Source: an uncultured Ruminococcus sp.
GTDB taxonomy: Bacteria; Bacillota; Clostridia; Oscillospirales; CAG-272
DNA length: 18,860 nucleotides
Direction: 5' to 3'
Assembly (NCBI GenBank): GCA_902797125.1
Contig: CADBRS010000170.1
Coordinates: forward strand, 1 to 18,860
In this document: positions 1-8,553 of the stretch, piece after piece
How the letters are laid out: each line of letters begins with the position of its first letter
Numbering within the stretch: the first letter of the stretch is position 1
Translations under genes and position numbers: made by a program
The notes under the pieces: model-generated
Seen by the model: the letters and a program-made list of their open reading frames with translations, nothing else
The model's database searches: none
Told to the model about the DNA's origin: nothing

Positions 1-2
1 CC

Positions 3-410
3 AAGATCGAGAGCAGCGCTTTTTACGGGTGCACGGCTCTGACGCATATCGAGATACCGGCTTCCGTCCGAAAGATCGGGATCGCCGTTTTTGATGAGTG
101 CCCCCTTTTCTCGCATATCCTGTATGCGGGGACCGAAGAGCAGTTCGACCAGGTCGAAAAGGAGGATCCTTTCGATATTCAAGTCCGGTTCGGCTCCTAT
201 GACTGCCCACGAACGGAGGCTTCCGATTTCTTCGGCGAAAAGAGCGCTTACAATCCCGCATGGGCAATTATCCTGACGAGTGCCGCGGCTGTCCTTGCCG
301 TGACAGGTTTTTTTGTGATATGGCAAAGAAAAAGGATCAGGGGCTATACGGGTCAACATGCAAATCCAACCAACAGATCTTCCGGGAGCGGAAACAGTGG
401 AAAAGAGTAA
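3..410 (+). CDS. C-terminal part of a BspA-type leucine-rich-repeat surface protein (5' partial)
   Basis: The reading frame is open from the window edge to TAA at 408-410, giving 135 visible residues; the start lies outside the window. The first ~45 residues fit BspA/Treponema-type LRR_5 repeats: the spacing 'AFYGCTALTHIEIPASV', then 'VFDECPLF', then the 'YAGTEEQF' element that often closes such arrays. A hydrophobic segment follows (about positions 237-320, 'AIILTSAAAVLAVTGFFVIW'), then basic QRKRIR and a Gly/Ser/Asn-rich tail of about 25 residues. The protein is therefore probably exported with its repeats outside and anchored by a C-terminal helix. Proteins of this family are generally linked to surface binding or adhesion; no enzymatic function is visible. 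Its last 14 bases overlap the preferred miaB start, so the two may be cotranscribed. Confidence 0.8.
   Translation, partial: KIESSAFYGCTALTHIEIPASVRKIGIAVFDECPLFSHILYAGTEEQFDQVEKEDPFDIQVRFGSYDCPRTEASDFFGEKSAYNPAWAIILTSAAAVLAVTGFFVIWQRKRIRGYTGQHANPTNRSSGSGNSGKE
383..399 (+). promoter_or_regulatory. Ribosome binding site deciding the miaB GTG start
   Basis: GGGAG at 383-387 lies 9 bases before GTG at 397-399. The alternative in-frame ATG at 358 has only a distant AGGGG about 14 bases upstream, and it would extend the overlap with the preceding gene to 53 bases. The GTG is therefore preferred. Confidence 0.5.
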
Positions 411-1827
411 TATCATCAAATTGAATCCGTCGGACCTGGAAAGGCAGAAGACCTGCCAATCCGAAGTCCTGCGCCACAATCTTGAATTTGAAAAAACGAC
501 CGGTCTGGAGAAAAAAGCGTTCATCCGGACTTTCGGATGCCAGCAGAACGAGGCGGACAGCGAAAAGATCGCCGGAATGTGCCGCGAGATGGGTTACCGG
601 ATCTCGGATACGCCCGAGGGGGCTGATCTGATCGTCGTCAACACCTGTGCGATCCGGGAGCACGCCGAGAAAAAGGCCCTGTCCGTGATCGGTCAATACA
701 AGCATGAAAAAGAAAAGAACCGAGACATGATCATCGCGGTATGCGGCTGTATGGTGTCTCAGAAGCACCGCGTGGATCAGATCAAGAAAAGCTATCCCTA
801 TATCGATCTGGTGTTCGGAACAGCTTCCATCCATAAATTCCCGGAACTCCTCTGGAACAAGATGACGCGGAACAAACGGCTGTTCGAACTGGACAGCGAG
901 ACCTATGAGATGGCGGAAGGCATTCCGATCGAGAGAAACCATCCGTTCAAGGCCTGGGTCTCGATCATGTACGGCTGCAACAACTTCTGCTCTTACTGCA
1001 TCGTCCCATACGTGCGGGGGAGAGAACGGAGCCGGGAACCGGAGGACATTTTGTCCGAAGTCAGGGACCTGATCGGCAAAGGATACCGGGAAATCACTTT
1101 CCTGGGTCAGAATGTGAATTCATACGGACGGACGGATCACCTTTCCTGTGATTTCGCGGATCTTCTGGAATGTGCCGCCAAGCTCGAGGGTGATTTCAGA
1201 CTCCGTTTCATGACGAGTCATCCGAAAGACGCTTCGGACAAACTGATCGACGTGATGGCCCGAAATCCGAAGATCTGCAATCAGTTCCATCTGCCCATGC
1301 AGAGCGGAAGCGACGCCATTCTCAAGGCCATGAACAGGCACTACGATATGGAACGGTACATGCATATCGTGAACTATATCCGGGAAAAGATCCCGGATTG
1401 TGCGATTTCGAGCGATATCATCGTGGGATTCCCCGGGGAGACCGAGGCTGATTTTGAATCCACCCTGCAGGCTCTGAAAAAGATCCGGTTCGATATGCTG
1501 TACGCATTCATCTATTCACCCCGGGTGGGGACGCCTGCAGCCTCTATGGAAAACCAGGTGAGCGACGAGGTGAAAGGCGAGCGGTTCCGGAGACTTCTGG
1601 CCGTTCAGAACGAGATCTCGCTGGAACTGAACGAAGCGATGGTCGGGACCGAACCTCTCGTACTGTGCGAAGGTCCGAGCCCGGAAAACAAAGCCGTTCT
1701 CTCCGGAAGGACCGAAGGCAACAAAATTGTATTTTTCGAGGGCAGCCCTGCGCTGGCGGGAAAGGTATTTCCCGTGCATATTGAACGCGCGGACCCCTAT
1801 GCTCTATATGGAAAGGCGGTACTCTGA
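397..1827 (+). CDS. miaB: tRNA-2-methylthio-N6-isopentenyladenosine37 synthase (radical SAM methylthiotransferase MiaB)
   Basis: MiaB converts i6A37 to ms2i6A37 in tRNAs that read codons starting with U, using two [4Fe-4S] clusters and S-adenosylmethionine. From the GTG start the protein has 476 residues, normal for a Gram-positive MiaB with an N-terminal extension. The methylthiotransferase N-terminal domain carries the three auxiliary-cluster cysteines: C48 in 'TFGCQQNEAD', C84 in 'VNTCAIRE' and C118 in 'CGCMVSQ'. The radical SAM motif is CNNFCSYC (C194, C198, C201), followed by 'VPYVRGRERSR', which is characteristic of MiaB. The 'GQNVNSYG' motif and a C-terminal TRAM-like region complete the family pattern. 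An upstream ATG at 358 would add 13 residues. TGA at 1825-1827 shares a base with the next ATG (TGATG), which suggests translational coupling to the RicA-like gene, the same order as B. subtilis ymcB-ymcA. Confidence 0.95.
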   Translation: MEKSNIIKLNPSDLERQKTCQSEVLRHNLEFEKTTGLEKKAFIRTFGCQQNEADSEKIAGMCREMGYRISDTPEGADLIVVNTCAIREHAEKKALSVIGQYKHEKEKNRDMIIAVCGCMVSQKHRVDQIKKSYPYIDLVFGTASIHKFPELLWNKMTRNKRLFELDSETYEMAEGIPIERNHPFKAWVSIMYGCNNFCSYCIVPYVRGRERSREPEDILSEVRDLIGKGYREITFLGQNVNSYGRTDHLSCDFADLLECAAKLEGDFRLRFMTSHPKDASDKLIDVMARNPKICNQFHLPMQSGSDAILKAMNRHYDMERYMHIVNYIREKIPDCAISSDIIVGFPGETEADFESTLQALKKIRFDMLYAFIYSPRVGTPAASMENQVSDEVKGERFRRLLAVQNEISLELNEAMVGTEPLVLCEGPSPENKAVLSGRTEGNKIVFFEGSPALAGKVFPVHIERADPYALYGKAVL

Positions 1828-2216
1828 TGTCCGTATTCGAACTGGCCGAACAGCTCGGTCACGCGCTCAGCGAGGATGAGCGCTACAAGGAAATGAAAAA
1901 AGCGGAGCAGTTTTATCAGGAAGATGAAGCGCTTCAGGCCCTGATCTCACGCTATAACGAAACGAACCAGAAGATTCGCGAAGAGGCCGAAAAGCCCGAG
2001 CGGGATCTGATCGCGGTGGATGAGATGCAGAAAGAAGCCAACGATCTGTACGATCTGATCCTTGCCCACCCGACCTACCAGGTGATGCGCAAGGCGGAGG
2101 ACGGACTGAACGAACTTCTGAATGCCGTCAACCAGATGATCACTTTCGCGATGACGGGAACGATCCCGGATTCCTGCACCCACGACTGCTCGACATGCGG
2201 CGGATGCCATTCCTAA
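1827..2216 (+). CDS. YlbF/YmcA-family protein, RicA-like, with C-terminal cysteine cluster
   Basis: A 129-residue, largely helical, charged protein of the Com_YlbF type. In B. subtilis the family members RicA (YmcA) and RicF (YlbF) join RicT (YaaT) in an Fe-S complex that promotes RNase Y-dependent mRNA processing and affects competence, sporulation and biofilm formation. The position between miaB and mutS is that of B. subtilis ymcA, so RicA is the best positional match; the sequence alone does not separate RicA from RicF. The C-terminus holds four cysteines, C117, C121, C124 and C127 (C-x3-C-x2-C-x2-C, codons at 2175-2207), plausible ligands for an iron-sulfur cluster. The start is coupled to miaB by a one-base overlap. 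An RNase Y gene about 9 kb downstream is a plausible functional partner, by inference. Confidence 0.85.
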   Translation: MSVFELAEQLGHALSEDERYKEMKKAEQFYQEDEALQALISRYNETNQKIREEAEKPERDLIAVDEMQKEANDLYDLILAHPTYQVMRKAEDGLNELLNAVNQMITFAMTGTIPDSCTHDCSTCGGCHS

Positions 2217-2231
2217 TTTTGAGGTGATTTT

Positions 2232-4823
2232 ATGACCCCAATGATGCAGCAATATTTCGATATCAAAAATGAATACAAAGACTTCTTGCTGTTCTATCGG
2301 CTGGGCGATTTTTATGAACTGTTCTACGATGACGCGATTCTGGCTTCACGCGAACTCGAACTGACCCTGACGGGCAAGGACTGCGGTGAAGCCGAACGGG
2401 CTCCGATGTGCGGGGTCCCCTACCATGCCAGCGAGACCTATATCGGCAAACTGATCGAAAAAGGCTATAAAGTGGCCATTTGTGAGCAGGTCGAAGATCC
2501 AGCTACCGCGGTCGGTCTGGTCAAAAGAGAAGTGATCCGTGTCGTCACGCCCGGCACCCTGATCGAGAGCGAACTGCTGACGGAGCAGAAAAACAACTAT
2601 CTCTGTGCCGTCTGCGTTCATGAAGACGCGATCGGTTTCTGCGTGTCGGATATTTCGACCGCCCAGACCTACGCATCGTCTTTCCGCGGCCCTCATGCCG
2701 AGGAAAAACTATGTAATGAACTGTCTACTTATGCGCCTAAGGAACTCCTGATCAATGTTCCGATCGACCTGATCCCATCCGTGAAGACTCTGGTCAAAGA
2801 GAGACTGGGGATCATGTATGCGGACAAGCAAATGTCCCGCTTTGAAGAGGACGTCTGCACACAGATCGTCAAAGAACAGTTTGCCGACGTGCTCAGAAAC
2901 GAACTTCTCTCGGACAAAGAGATCATCTGCGCCACGGGCGCACTGCTGGATTACATCCGTGAGACCCAGAAGAGCGACGTCGCCTACCTGAAGGAACTGA
3001 ACGTCTACGGAGACGGTCAGTATATGGATCTGGACGCGAACACGAGACGCAATCTCGAACTGACAGAGACCATGCGGACCAAAGAGAAAAAAGGCTCCCT
3101 CCTTTGGGCGCTGGACAAGACCAGGACGGCTCCCGGAGCGCGTTTGCTCCGGCACTGGGTCGAACACCCGCTGCTCCAGATCTCCAAGATCAGGCACAGA
3201 CAGGGAGCCGTATCCGAATTCTTTGACGATTATATGCTCAGGGAAGACGTTGCCGAACTGCTGGACCGCGTGCTGGATCTGGAAAGACTGGTCACGAAGG
3301 TCGTCTACGGAACGGCGAACGGGCGCGATCTGCGCGCCATCGCTTCAACGGTCTCCATCCTGCCTGAACTGAAAGGAAAACTGTCCGGCTGCAAGAGTCC
3401 CGCTCTCCGCGAAATCTATGAGTCTCTGGACGTTTTGGAGGATATCTATCAGCGGATCGACGAGTCGATCTGTGAGGATCCGCCTTTCTCCATCCGTGAA
3501 GGCGGCATCATGAAAGAGGGCTATCATACGGAGCTGGATGAACTGCGCAAGATCCGGGACGGCGGAACGGACTGGAAAGAAAAGATCGCCGAGGACGAAA
3601 AGCAGAAAACCGGGATCAAGACGCTGAAAGTCGGATACAACAAAGTGTTCGGTTACTATATCGAAGTATCCAATTCGTTCGTCAGCCAGGTTCCCGATTA
3701 CTATATCCGGAAGCAGACGCTGACCGGAGGGGAAAGATATATCACCCCGGAACTCAAAGAGATGGAATCCGTCGTGCTCGGCGCGTCGGACAAGATCAAT
3801 GCGCTTGAATACAATCTGTTCTGTGAGATCCGTGGAGAAGTCGCCGCCGCCGGGCAGCGGCTCCGCGCCACAGCCTCGATGCTGGCCGAATTGGATGCCT
3901 ATCTTTCACTGGCAGCGGTGGCCGTCAAGCAGCATTACGTCTGTCCGTCGGTCGAGCTGACCGAGTCCATCCGGATCAAGGACGGGCGGCATCCGGTCGT
4001 CGAACAGTTCGTCAAAGACACTTATTTCGTACCGAACGACGCGCTCCTGGATACTGATCACAACCGGATGATGCTCATCACTGGGCCGAACATGGCGGGC
4101 AAATCGACTTATATGCGTCAGGTCGCCCTGATCGTGATCATGGCTCAGATCGGGTCCTTCGTCCCGGCGTCATCCGCCGAGATCGGGATCGTGGACAAAG
4201 TGTTCACCCGGGTGGGCGCTTCGGACGATCTGGCTTCCGGCCAGTCTACGTTCATGCTTGAGATGAACGAGGTGTCCTATATCCTGAAGAACGCCACGAA
4301 AAAGAGCCTGATCATTTACGATGAAGTCGGCAGGGGCACGTCCACTTTTGACGGCATGAGCATCGCCCGTGCCATCATGGAATATACGTACGGCAAAAAG
4401 ATCGGTGCCAAGACGCTGTTTGCCACCCACTACCACGAACTGACGGTCATGGAAAACGAGTTTCCGGGCATCGTCAATTACAATATCGCGGCCAAGAAGC
4501 GCGGCGATCAGATCACGTTCCTGCGCAAGATCGTGAAGGGATCCACAGATGATTCCTACGGCATCGAGGTGGCCAAACTGGCCGGCTTGCCGAATGAAGT
4601 GATCAAGCGGGCCAGGGAAGTGCTGGAAACGATCGAGAATTCCGGTCAGGGACCGGATCTGTCGTCCAGACCGGCGTCCAAGCCTTCTGAAAATATGGCC
4701 ATGTCCATCGATGACTGCATGAACGATCAGATCATCGAACAGCTCAGGAATACGGATTTGAACACGCTTTCCCCCCTGGAATGCATGAATCTTCTGTTCG
4801 ACCTGAAAAAGAAAATCATATAG
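2232..4823 (+). CDS. mutS: DNA mismatch repair protein MutS
   Basis: MutS is the mismatch sensor of post-replicative repair: a dimer binds mispairs or small loops and uses ATP to recruit MutL. The 863-residue length is typical. The N-terminus has the usual 'TPMMQQYFDIK', then the mismatch-contacting Phe-X-Glu as F27-Y28-E29 in 'GDFYELF'. The connector, lever and clamp regions follow. The ATPase domain has Walker A 'GPNMAGKST' (K624), Walker B D697-E698 in 'YDEVGRGTSTFDG', and the 'FATHYHEL' histidine switch. The C-terminus ends in the short helical tail used for dimer contacts in the family. GAGGTG at 2221-2226 is a good Shine-Dalgarno. The gap to the RicA-like gene is 15 bp and to mutL 9 bp, so mutS and mutL are surely coexpressed. 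The sequence looks intact. Confidence 0.98.
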   Translation: MTPMMQQYFDIKNEYKDFLLFYRLGDFYELFYDDAILASRELELTLTGKDCGEAERAPMCGVPYHASETYIGKLIEKGYKVAICEQVEDPATAVGLVKREVIRVVTPGTLIESELLTEQKNNYLCAVCVHEDAIGFCVSDISTAQTYASSFRGPHAEEKLCNELSTYAPKELLINVPIDLIPSVKTLVKERLGIMYADKQMSRFEEDVCTQIVKEQFADVLRNELLSDKEIICATGALLDYIRETQKSDVAYLKELNVYGDGQYMDLDANTRRNLELTETMRTKEKKGSLLWALDKTRTAPGARLLRHWVEHPLLQISKIRHRQGAVSEFFDDYMLREDVAELLDRVLDLERLVTKVVYGTANGRDLRAIASTVSILPELKGKLSGCKSPALREIYESLDVLEDIYQRIDESICEDPPFSIREGGIMKEGYHTELDELRKIRDGGTDWKEKIAEDEKQKTGIKTLKVGYNKVFGYYIEVSNSFVSQVPDYYIRKQTLTGGERYITPELKEMESVVLGASDKINALEYNLFCEIRGEVAAAGQRLRATASMLAELDAYLSLAAVAVKQHYVCPSVELTESIRIKDGRHPVVEQFVKDTYFVPNDALLDTDHNRMMLITGPNMAGKSTYMRQVALIVIMAQIGSFVPASSAEIGIVDKVFTRVGASDDLASGQSTFMLEMNEVSYILKNATKKSLIIYDEVGRGTSTFDGMSIARAIMEYTYGKKIGAKTLFATHYHELTVMENEFPGIVNYNIAAKKRGDQITFLRKIVKGSTDDSYGIEVAKLAGLPNEVIKRAREVLETIENSGQGPDLSSRPASKPSENMAMSIDDCMNDQIIEQLRNTDLNTLSPLECMNLLFDLKKKII

Positions 4824-4832
4824 GGAAACACT

Positions 4833-6731
4833 ATGGGAAAAATCAATGTGCTGCCCTTTGAGGTGGCCAATCTGATCGCTGCCGGAGAAGTGGTAGACAG
4901 ACCCGCATCAGCGATCAAAGAACTGATGGAAAATGCGATCGACGCAGGTGCGACGCGGATGACCGTTGAAACGCAGAACGGAGGCGTCTCCTACATGCGT
5001 GTCACGGACAACGGTTGCGGGATCTCGGAAGAGGACCTGCCCGTGGCCGTGCTACGGCACGCGACCAGCAAGATCCACAACGCAAACGATCTGGACAGCA
5101 TCCTGACCCTCGGATTCCGGGGAGAGGCTCTGGCCGCCATCGCGGCCGTGTCCAGACTCCGGATCATGTCCTGCCCGAAGGATTCGGACACGGGACACCT
5201 TTTGGAAGTGGACAACGGGGAGATCCGGCCGGTGATCGAGTTCGGATGCGACAAGGGCACGACCGTCATCGCCGAAAAACTGTTTGCCAAAGTCCCCGCC
5301 CGCCGGAAATTTCTCAAACGGGACCTGACGGAGACCATGGCCGTCGTGGCCACGGTCGAAAAGATCGCTCTGTCTCATCCGGAGATCGCCCTGACCTTGA
5401 TCTGCGACGGTCAAACGAAAGTGCAGACGGAGGGGGACGGTTCGCTCTTACACGTGATCAGAGCCATTTACGGAAAAGAATTCGCATCCAAACTGATCGA
5501 GATACAGGGTTCGGAAGACGGGATCTCGCTGCACGGTTTCATCGGTACACCGGAAAACGTCAAAGCCAACCGGAACAGTCAGAACTTCTTCATCAACAAC
5601 CGCTACATCCGGAGCAAAACGATGTCCGCCGCGCTGGAACAGGCATTTACGTCCTACTGTCCCACCGAACGGTTCCCGGTCTGTTTTCTGTTCCTGGATA
5701 TGACCCCGGAGAGAGTGGACGTCAACGTTCACCCGTCCAAACTGGAAGTCAAGTTCTCGGATGAAAAGCCGGTCTTCGAATGTGTCTATCACAGCGTCAG
5801 ACCTGCGTTGGAATCGAATACGGCCAGGCCTGAATTCAGGACGGGAGACCGGAAAGAGATCAACTGGACGCAGGCCTTGGGCGCCGCCAAAACGGAGCGG
5901 GGCTCTGCGCTGACGGACAAACAGATCGGTATCCGTTTGAACCAGAACGGCGAGGGCGGTTTCGCTACGATGACCGCGGAAGAATACAGGCAGAGCGTCG
6001 GTCTGCCGCCCAGACAGGGAAGAACAGAACAGGTCCATGCGCCTTTTGCTCACCGCGAGATCCCGCAGACCCGTTCGGAAACTCATCCCCAAAACGAAAC
6101 AAAAGAGGCCCCGGCTCCGGCTGCCCAGGAAAAGGCTCCCGCCTATGTCGTTCCGGAATACCGGATCGCAGGTCAGCTCTTCAATACTTATATTATCGTT
6201 GAAGTCGGAGACAGAGCTTTGCTCGTAGACAAGCATGCGGCTCATGAGCGGATCAATTTCGAGCGCATGAAAGCCAATATGGAAAAGCAGGAAAAAGAGA
6301 TCCAGCTGCTGGCTGTCCCGCTTGAGGTCATGATGACGTCCGGTGAGATCGCCGACCTGATGAGTTATCAGGAGGAACTGGAAGCGATCGGCTTTTCCGT
6401 CCGTGCCGCGCGAAACACCGTTTTTGTCGACTCGATGCCCGCCGGTCTGGACACGGCCCGCGTTCCGGACGTGCTTCAGATCATGGCCGCCCAGATCCAC
6501 GAAGGGACTGGGACACCCGGCCTGACGAAAAAGATCATTTTTGAAAAAGCCCTGTATCAGGGTGCCTGCAAGGCATCCATCAAGGGCGGACGCGTCTATG
6601 CCGAAGAGGATGAGGCCTGGGTCATCGAACAGCTGATGAAGATCCCGGACATCCTGTACTGCCCGCACGGCAGGCCCGTTGCGATGGAGATCGGCAAGAG
6701 CAAACTGGACCGCCAGTTCGAGAGAACCTAA
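4833..6731 (+). CDS. mutL: DNA mismatch repair protein MutL, endonuclease-type
   Basis: MutL couples mismatch recognition by MutS to strand incision. The 632-residue protein has an N-terminal GHKL ATPase domain: 'KELMENAIDAGA' (E30, N34), 'DNGCGI' (D59-G63) and 'GFRGEALAAIA' (G94-A99). A Gln/Pro/Ala-rich linker lies around residues 370-445. The C-terminal dimerisation domain carries the metal-dependent nicking motifs found in bacteria lacking MutH: 'DKHAAHERINFE' from D466, 'ACKAS' (A578-), 'CPHGRP' (C610-P615) and the terminal F-E-R (629-631). The first motif normally reads D-Q-H-A or D-M-H-A; here the second residue is lysine (K467), while the D, H and both E positions are kept. Active endonuclease is likely, though not proven by sequence. 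It lies 9 bp after mutS and 15 bp before tgt. Confidence 0.97.
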   Translation: MGKINVLPFEVANLIAAGEVVDRPASAIKELMENAIDAGATRMTVETQNGGVSYMRVTDNGCGISEEDLPVAVLRHATSKIHNANDLDSILTLGFRGEALAAIAAVSRLRIMSCPKDSDTGHLLEVDNGEIRPVIEFGCDKGTTVIAEKLFAKVPARRKFLKRDLTETMAVVATVEKIALSHPEIALTLICDGQTKVQTEGDGSLLHVIRAIYGKEFASKLIEIQGSEDGISLHGFIGTPENVKANRNSQNFFINNRYIRSKTMSAALEQAFTSYCPTERFPVCFLFLDMTPERVDVNVHPSKLEVKFSDEKPVFECVYHSVRPALESNTARPEFRTGDRKEINWTQALGAAKTERGSALTDKQIGIRLNQNGEGGFATMTAEEYRQSVGLPPRQGRTEQVHAPFAHREIPQTRSETHPQNETKEAPAPAAQEKAPAYVVPEYRIAGQLFNTYIIVEVGDRALLVDKHAAHERINFERMKANMEKQEKEIQLLAVPLEVMMTSGEIADLMSYQEELEAIGFSVRAARNTVFVDSMPAGLDTARVPDVLQIMAAQIHEGTGTPGLTKKIIFEKALYQGACKASIKGGRVYAEEDEAWVIEQLMKIPDILYCPHGRPVAMEIGKSKLDRQFERT

Positions 6732-6746
6732 ACCTTAAGGAAAAAC

Positions 6747-7889
6747 ATGTTTACACTGCTGAAACAAGAAAAAAGAGCCCGCAGAGGCGTGCTGAAAACG
6801 GTCCACGGAGATATCCAGACGCCCGTTTTCATGAACGTGGGAACGAGCGGAGCCATCAAGGGCGGCATTTCAGGTCCCGAGCTCAGAGAACTGCACTGTC
6901 AGGTGGAACTGTCCAATACGTACCACCTGCACGTCCGTCCGGGAGACAAACTGATCCACGATATGGGCGGACTGCGCAAGTTCATGAACTGGGACGGCCC
7001 CATGCTGACGGATTCGGGCGGTTTCCAGGTCTTTTCCCTGGCTAAACTGCGCAAGATCACCGAGGAAGGCGTCCGTTTTCAGTCTCACATCGACGGAGCC
7101 AAGATTTTCATGGGACCCGAAGAGAGCATGCAGATCCAGTCCAATCTGGCCTCGACCATCGCGATGGCTTTTGACGAATGCGTGTCGAATCCGGCACCTT
7201 ATGCCTATGCCAAACAGTCCGTGGAGCGGACGACGAACTGGCTGAAGCGCTGTATCGCCGAAATGAATAGACTCAATCAATTGCCCGAAACGATCAACCC
7301 GCATCAGATGCTGTTCGGGATCAATCAGGGCAGCGTCTATCCCGACCTCCGGGTGGATCACATGAAGCGGATCGCGGAACTGGATTGCGACGGATATGCC
7401 ATCGGGGGACTTGCGGTCGGAGAAGAGACCCAGGTCATGTATGAGATGATCGAAGTCGTGGAACCGGAAATGCCCGTTGACAAACCCAGATATCTGATGG
7501 GTGTCGGTACGCCCTGCAATATTTTGGAGAGCGTATGGCGGGGCGTGGATTTCTTCGACTGCGTCATGCCCAGCCGCAATGCCCGTCACGGTAATCTCTT
7601 TACCTGGAAAGGGAAGCTGAACCTTCTGAACGAAAAATATATCAGGGACGACCGCCCGATCGAGGAAGGCTGTCAGTGTCCGGCTTGCAGGAGTTTCAGC
7701 CGGTCATATATCCGCCACCTGTTCAAATCTCAGGAAATGCTGGGAATGAGACTGGCCGTAGCGCACAATCTGTATTTTTACAATACGTTCACCGAACAGA
7801 TCCGGCAGGCTCTGGATGAAGACAGATTTGAATCCTTCTACCGCAAATACAGGGATATCCTGGGAGAGAGGGTGCCGGATGGAGAATAA
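6747..7889 (+). CDS. tgt: tRNA-guanine(34) transglycosylase
   Basis: Tgt exchanges guanine at anticodon position 34 of GUN tRNAs (Asp, Asn, His, Tyr) for the queuosine precursor preQ1, or in some Clostridia for salvaged queuine. The 380-residue TIM-barrel protein has the general base D89 in 'TDSGGFQVFS', 'AFDEC' (D143-C145), the pocket segment 'GLAVGE' (221-226), and the nucleophile D271 in 'DFFDCVMPSRNARHG'. Zinc ligands are C309, C311, C314 and H340; the C314-H340 spacing equals that of the well-studied Zymomonas enzyme. The stretch after the nucleophile reads MPSRNARHG rather than the common LPTRxxRxG. No queuosine-synthesis gene (queA, queC-F) is in the window. AAGGA precedes the ATG; the 3' end overlaps the HAD gene by 11 bp. 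Confidence 0.96.
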   Translation: MFTLLKQEKRARRGVLKTVHGDIQTPVFMNVGTSGAIKGGISGPELRELHCQVELSNTYHLHVRPGDKLIHDMGGLRKFMNWDGPMLTDSGGFQVFSLAKLRKITEEGVRFQSHIDGAKIFMGPEESMQIQSNLASTIAMAFDECVSNPAPYAYAKQSVERTTNWLKRCIAEMNRLNQLPETINPHQMLFGINQGSVYPDLRVDHMKRIAELDCDGYAIGGLAVGEETQVMYEMIEVVEPEMPVDKPRYLMGVGTPCNILESVWRGVDFFDCVMPSRNARHGNLFTWKGKLNLLNEKYIRDDRPIEEGCQCPACRSFSRSYIRHLFKSQEMLGMRLAVAHNLYFYNTFTEQIRQALDEDRFESFYRKYRDILGERVPDGE

Positions 7890-8550
7890 AGAGTTGAGGA
7901 TAGGCGCCGTGATTTTCGATCAGGACGGCGTCCTGTACGACACGGAAAGGGTCTATCACGAAGCCTGGATCAAAGCAGGCTACGAGTTCGGCATTCCGGA
8001 TCCTCCGGGACTGGCCAACGAATGCACCGGCCGCAACATCCATGATATCGGTTTGATTTTTGCTCAAAAATTCGGACCCGATTTTCCTTACGAAGCTTTT
8101 ATGGAAAAGCGCATGGTCTACTACCATGAGATCGTCCGGAAAGAGGGACTGATCCTCAAACCTGGCGTCCGGGAACTGCTGGAATGGCTCAAAGCCAGTC
8201 AGATCCCCGCATCCGTCTGCACGTCCACACCCCGGGAGCTGACGATAAAACAGCTCCATGACTCGGGACTTCATGTTTTTTTTGCAGATATCGTGGACGG
8301 AACCATGGTCAGGTGCGGAAAACCGGACCCTGAGATCTATTTGCTGGCCGCTTCGCGTCTGGGCGTCGAGCCGGTCAAGTGTATCGGCGTGGAGGATTCC
8401 TACAACGGAGTCCGGTCCATCGTCGCGGCAGGGATGCGGGCCGTTATGGTGCCTGATCTGCTGAAACCAAATGATGAAATGAAAAAGATAGCTTGGCGCA
8501 TCGATGAGACGCTGTTCGATTTTTTGCACATGCTGTCGGGAAAGGAATAA
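7879..8550 (+). CDS. HAD-superfamily hydrolase, beta-phosphoglucomutase/phosphatase-like
   Basis: A 223-residue haloacid dehalogenase-superfamily protein (subfamily I, helical cap after motif I). Motif I is 'FDQDGVLYDTE' with nucleophile D14 and acid/base D16; motif II is S116 in 'CTSTPRE'; motif III is K148 in 'GKPDPEIYL'; motif IV is E172-D173 in 'GVEDSYNGV'. This pattern fits beta-phosphoglucomutases, phosphoglycolate-type phosphatases and other small-metabolite phosphatases. The substrate cannot be told from sequence. The ATG at 7879 is chosen because GAGAGG lies 6 bases upstream and because an earlier in-frame start at 7816 would sit deep inside tgt. The gene overlaps tgt by 11 bp and ends 3 bp before tldD, so it belongs to the same transcript. 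A house-cleaning phosphatase role is only a guess. Confidence 0.88.
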   Translation: MENKELRIGAVIFDQDGVLYDTERVYHEAWIKAGYEFGIPDPPGLANECTGRNIHDIGLIFAQKFGPDFPYEAFMEKRMVYYHEIVRKEGLILKPGVRELLEWLKASQIPASVCTSTPRELTIKQLHDSGLHVFFADIVDGTMVRCGKPDPEIYLLAASRLGVEPVKCIGVEDSYNGVRSIVAAGMRAVMVPDLLKPNDEMKKIAWRIDETLFDFLHMLSGKE

Positions 8551-8553
8551 ACA

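Noticed and set aside
295..323. Weak promoter-like hexamers TTGCCG and ATATGG, 17 bp apart, before miaB
   Set aside because: Each hexamer matches the consensus poorly, and they lie in the coding sequence of the LRR protein's membrane helix.
337..942. Minus-strand open frame across the LRR/miaB junction
   Set aside because: It is antisense to the well-supported miaB N-terminal domain and has no coherent protein features.
5015..5764. Second + strand frame within mutL, about 249 codons
   Set aside because: It is an out-of-frame shadow, rich in Arg/Gly/Asp as expected from shifted reading of mutL, with no family features.
5448..6668. Long open frame on the minus strand opposite mutL (over 400 codons)
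   Set aside because: It lies wholly antisense to a clear MutL, shows no recognisable domain and lacks a convincing RBS. Such frames arise from the GC-ending codon bias of the sense gene.
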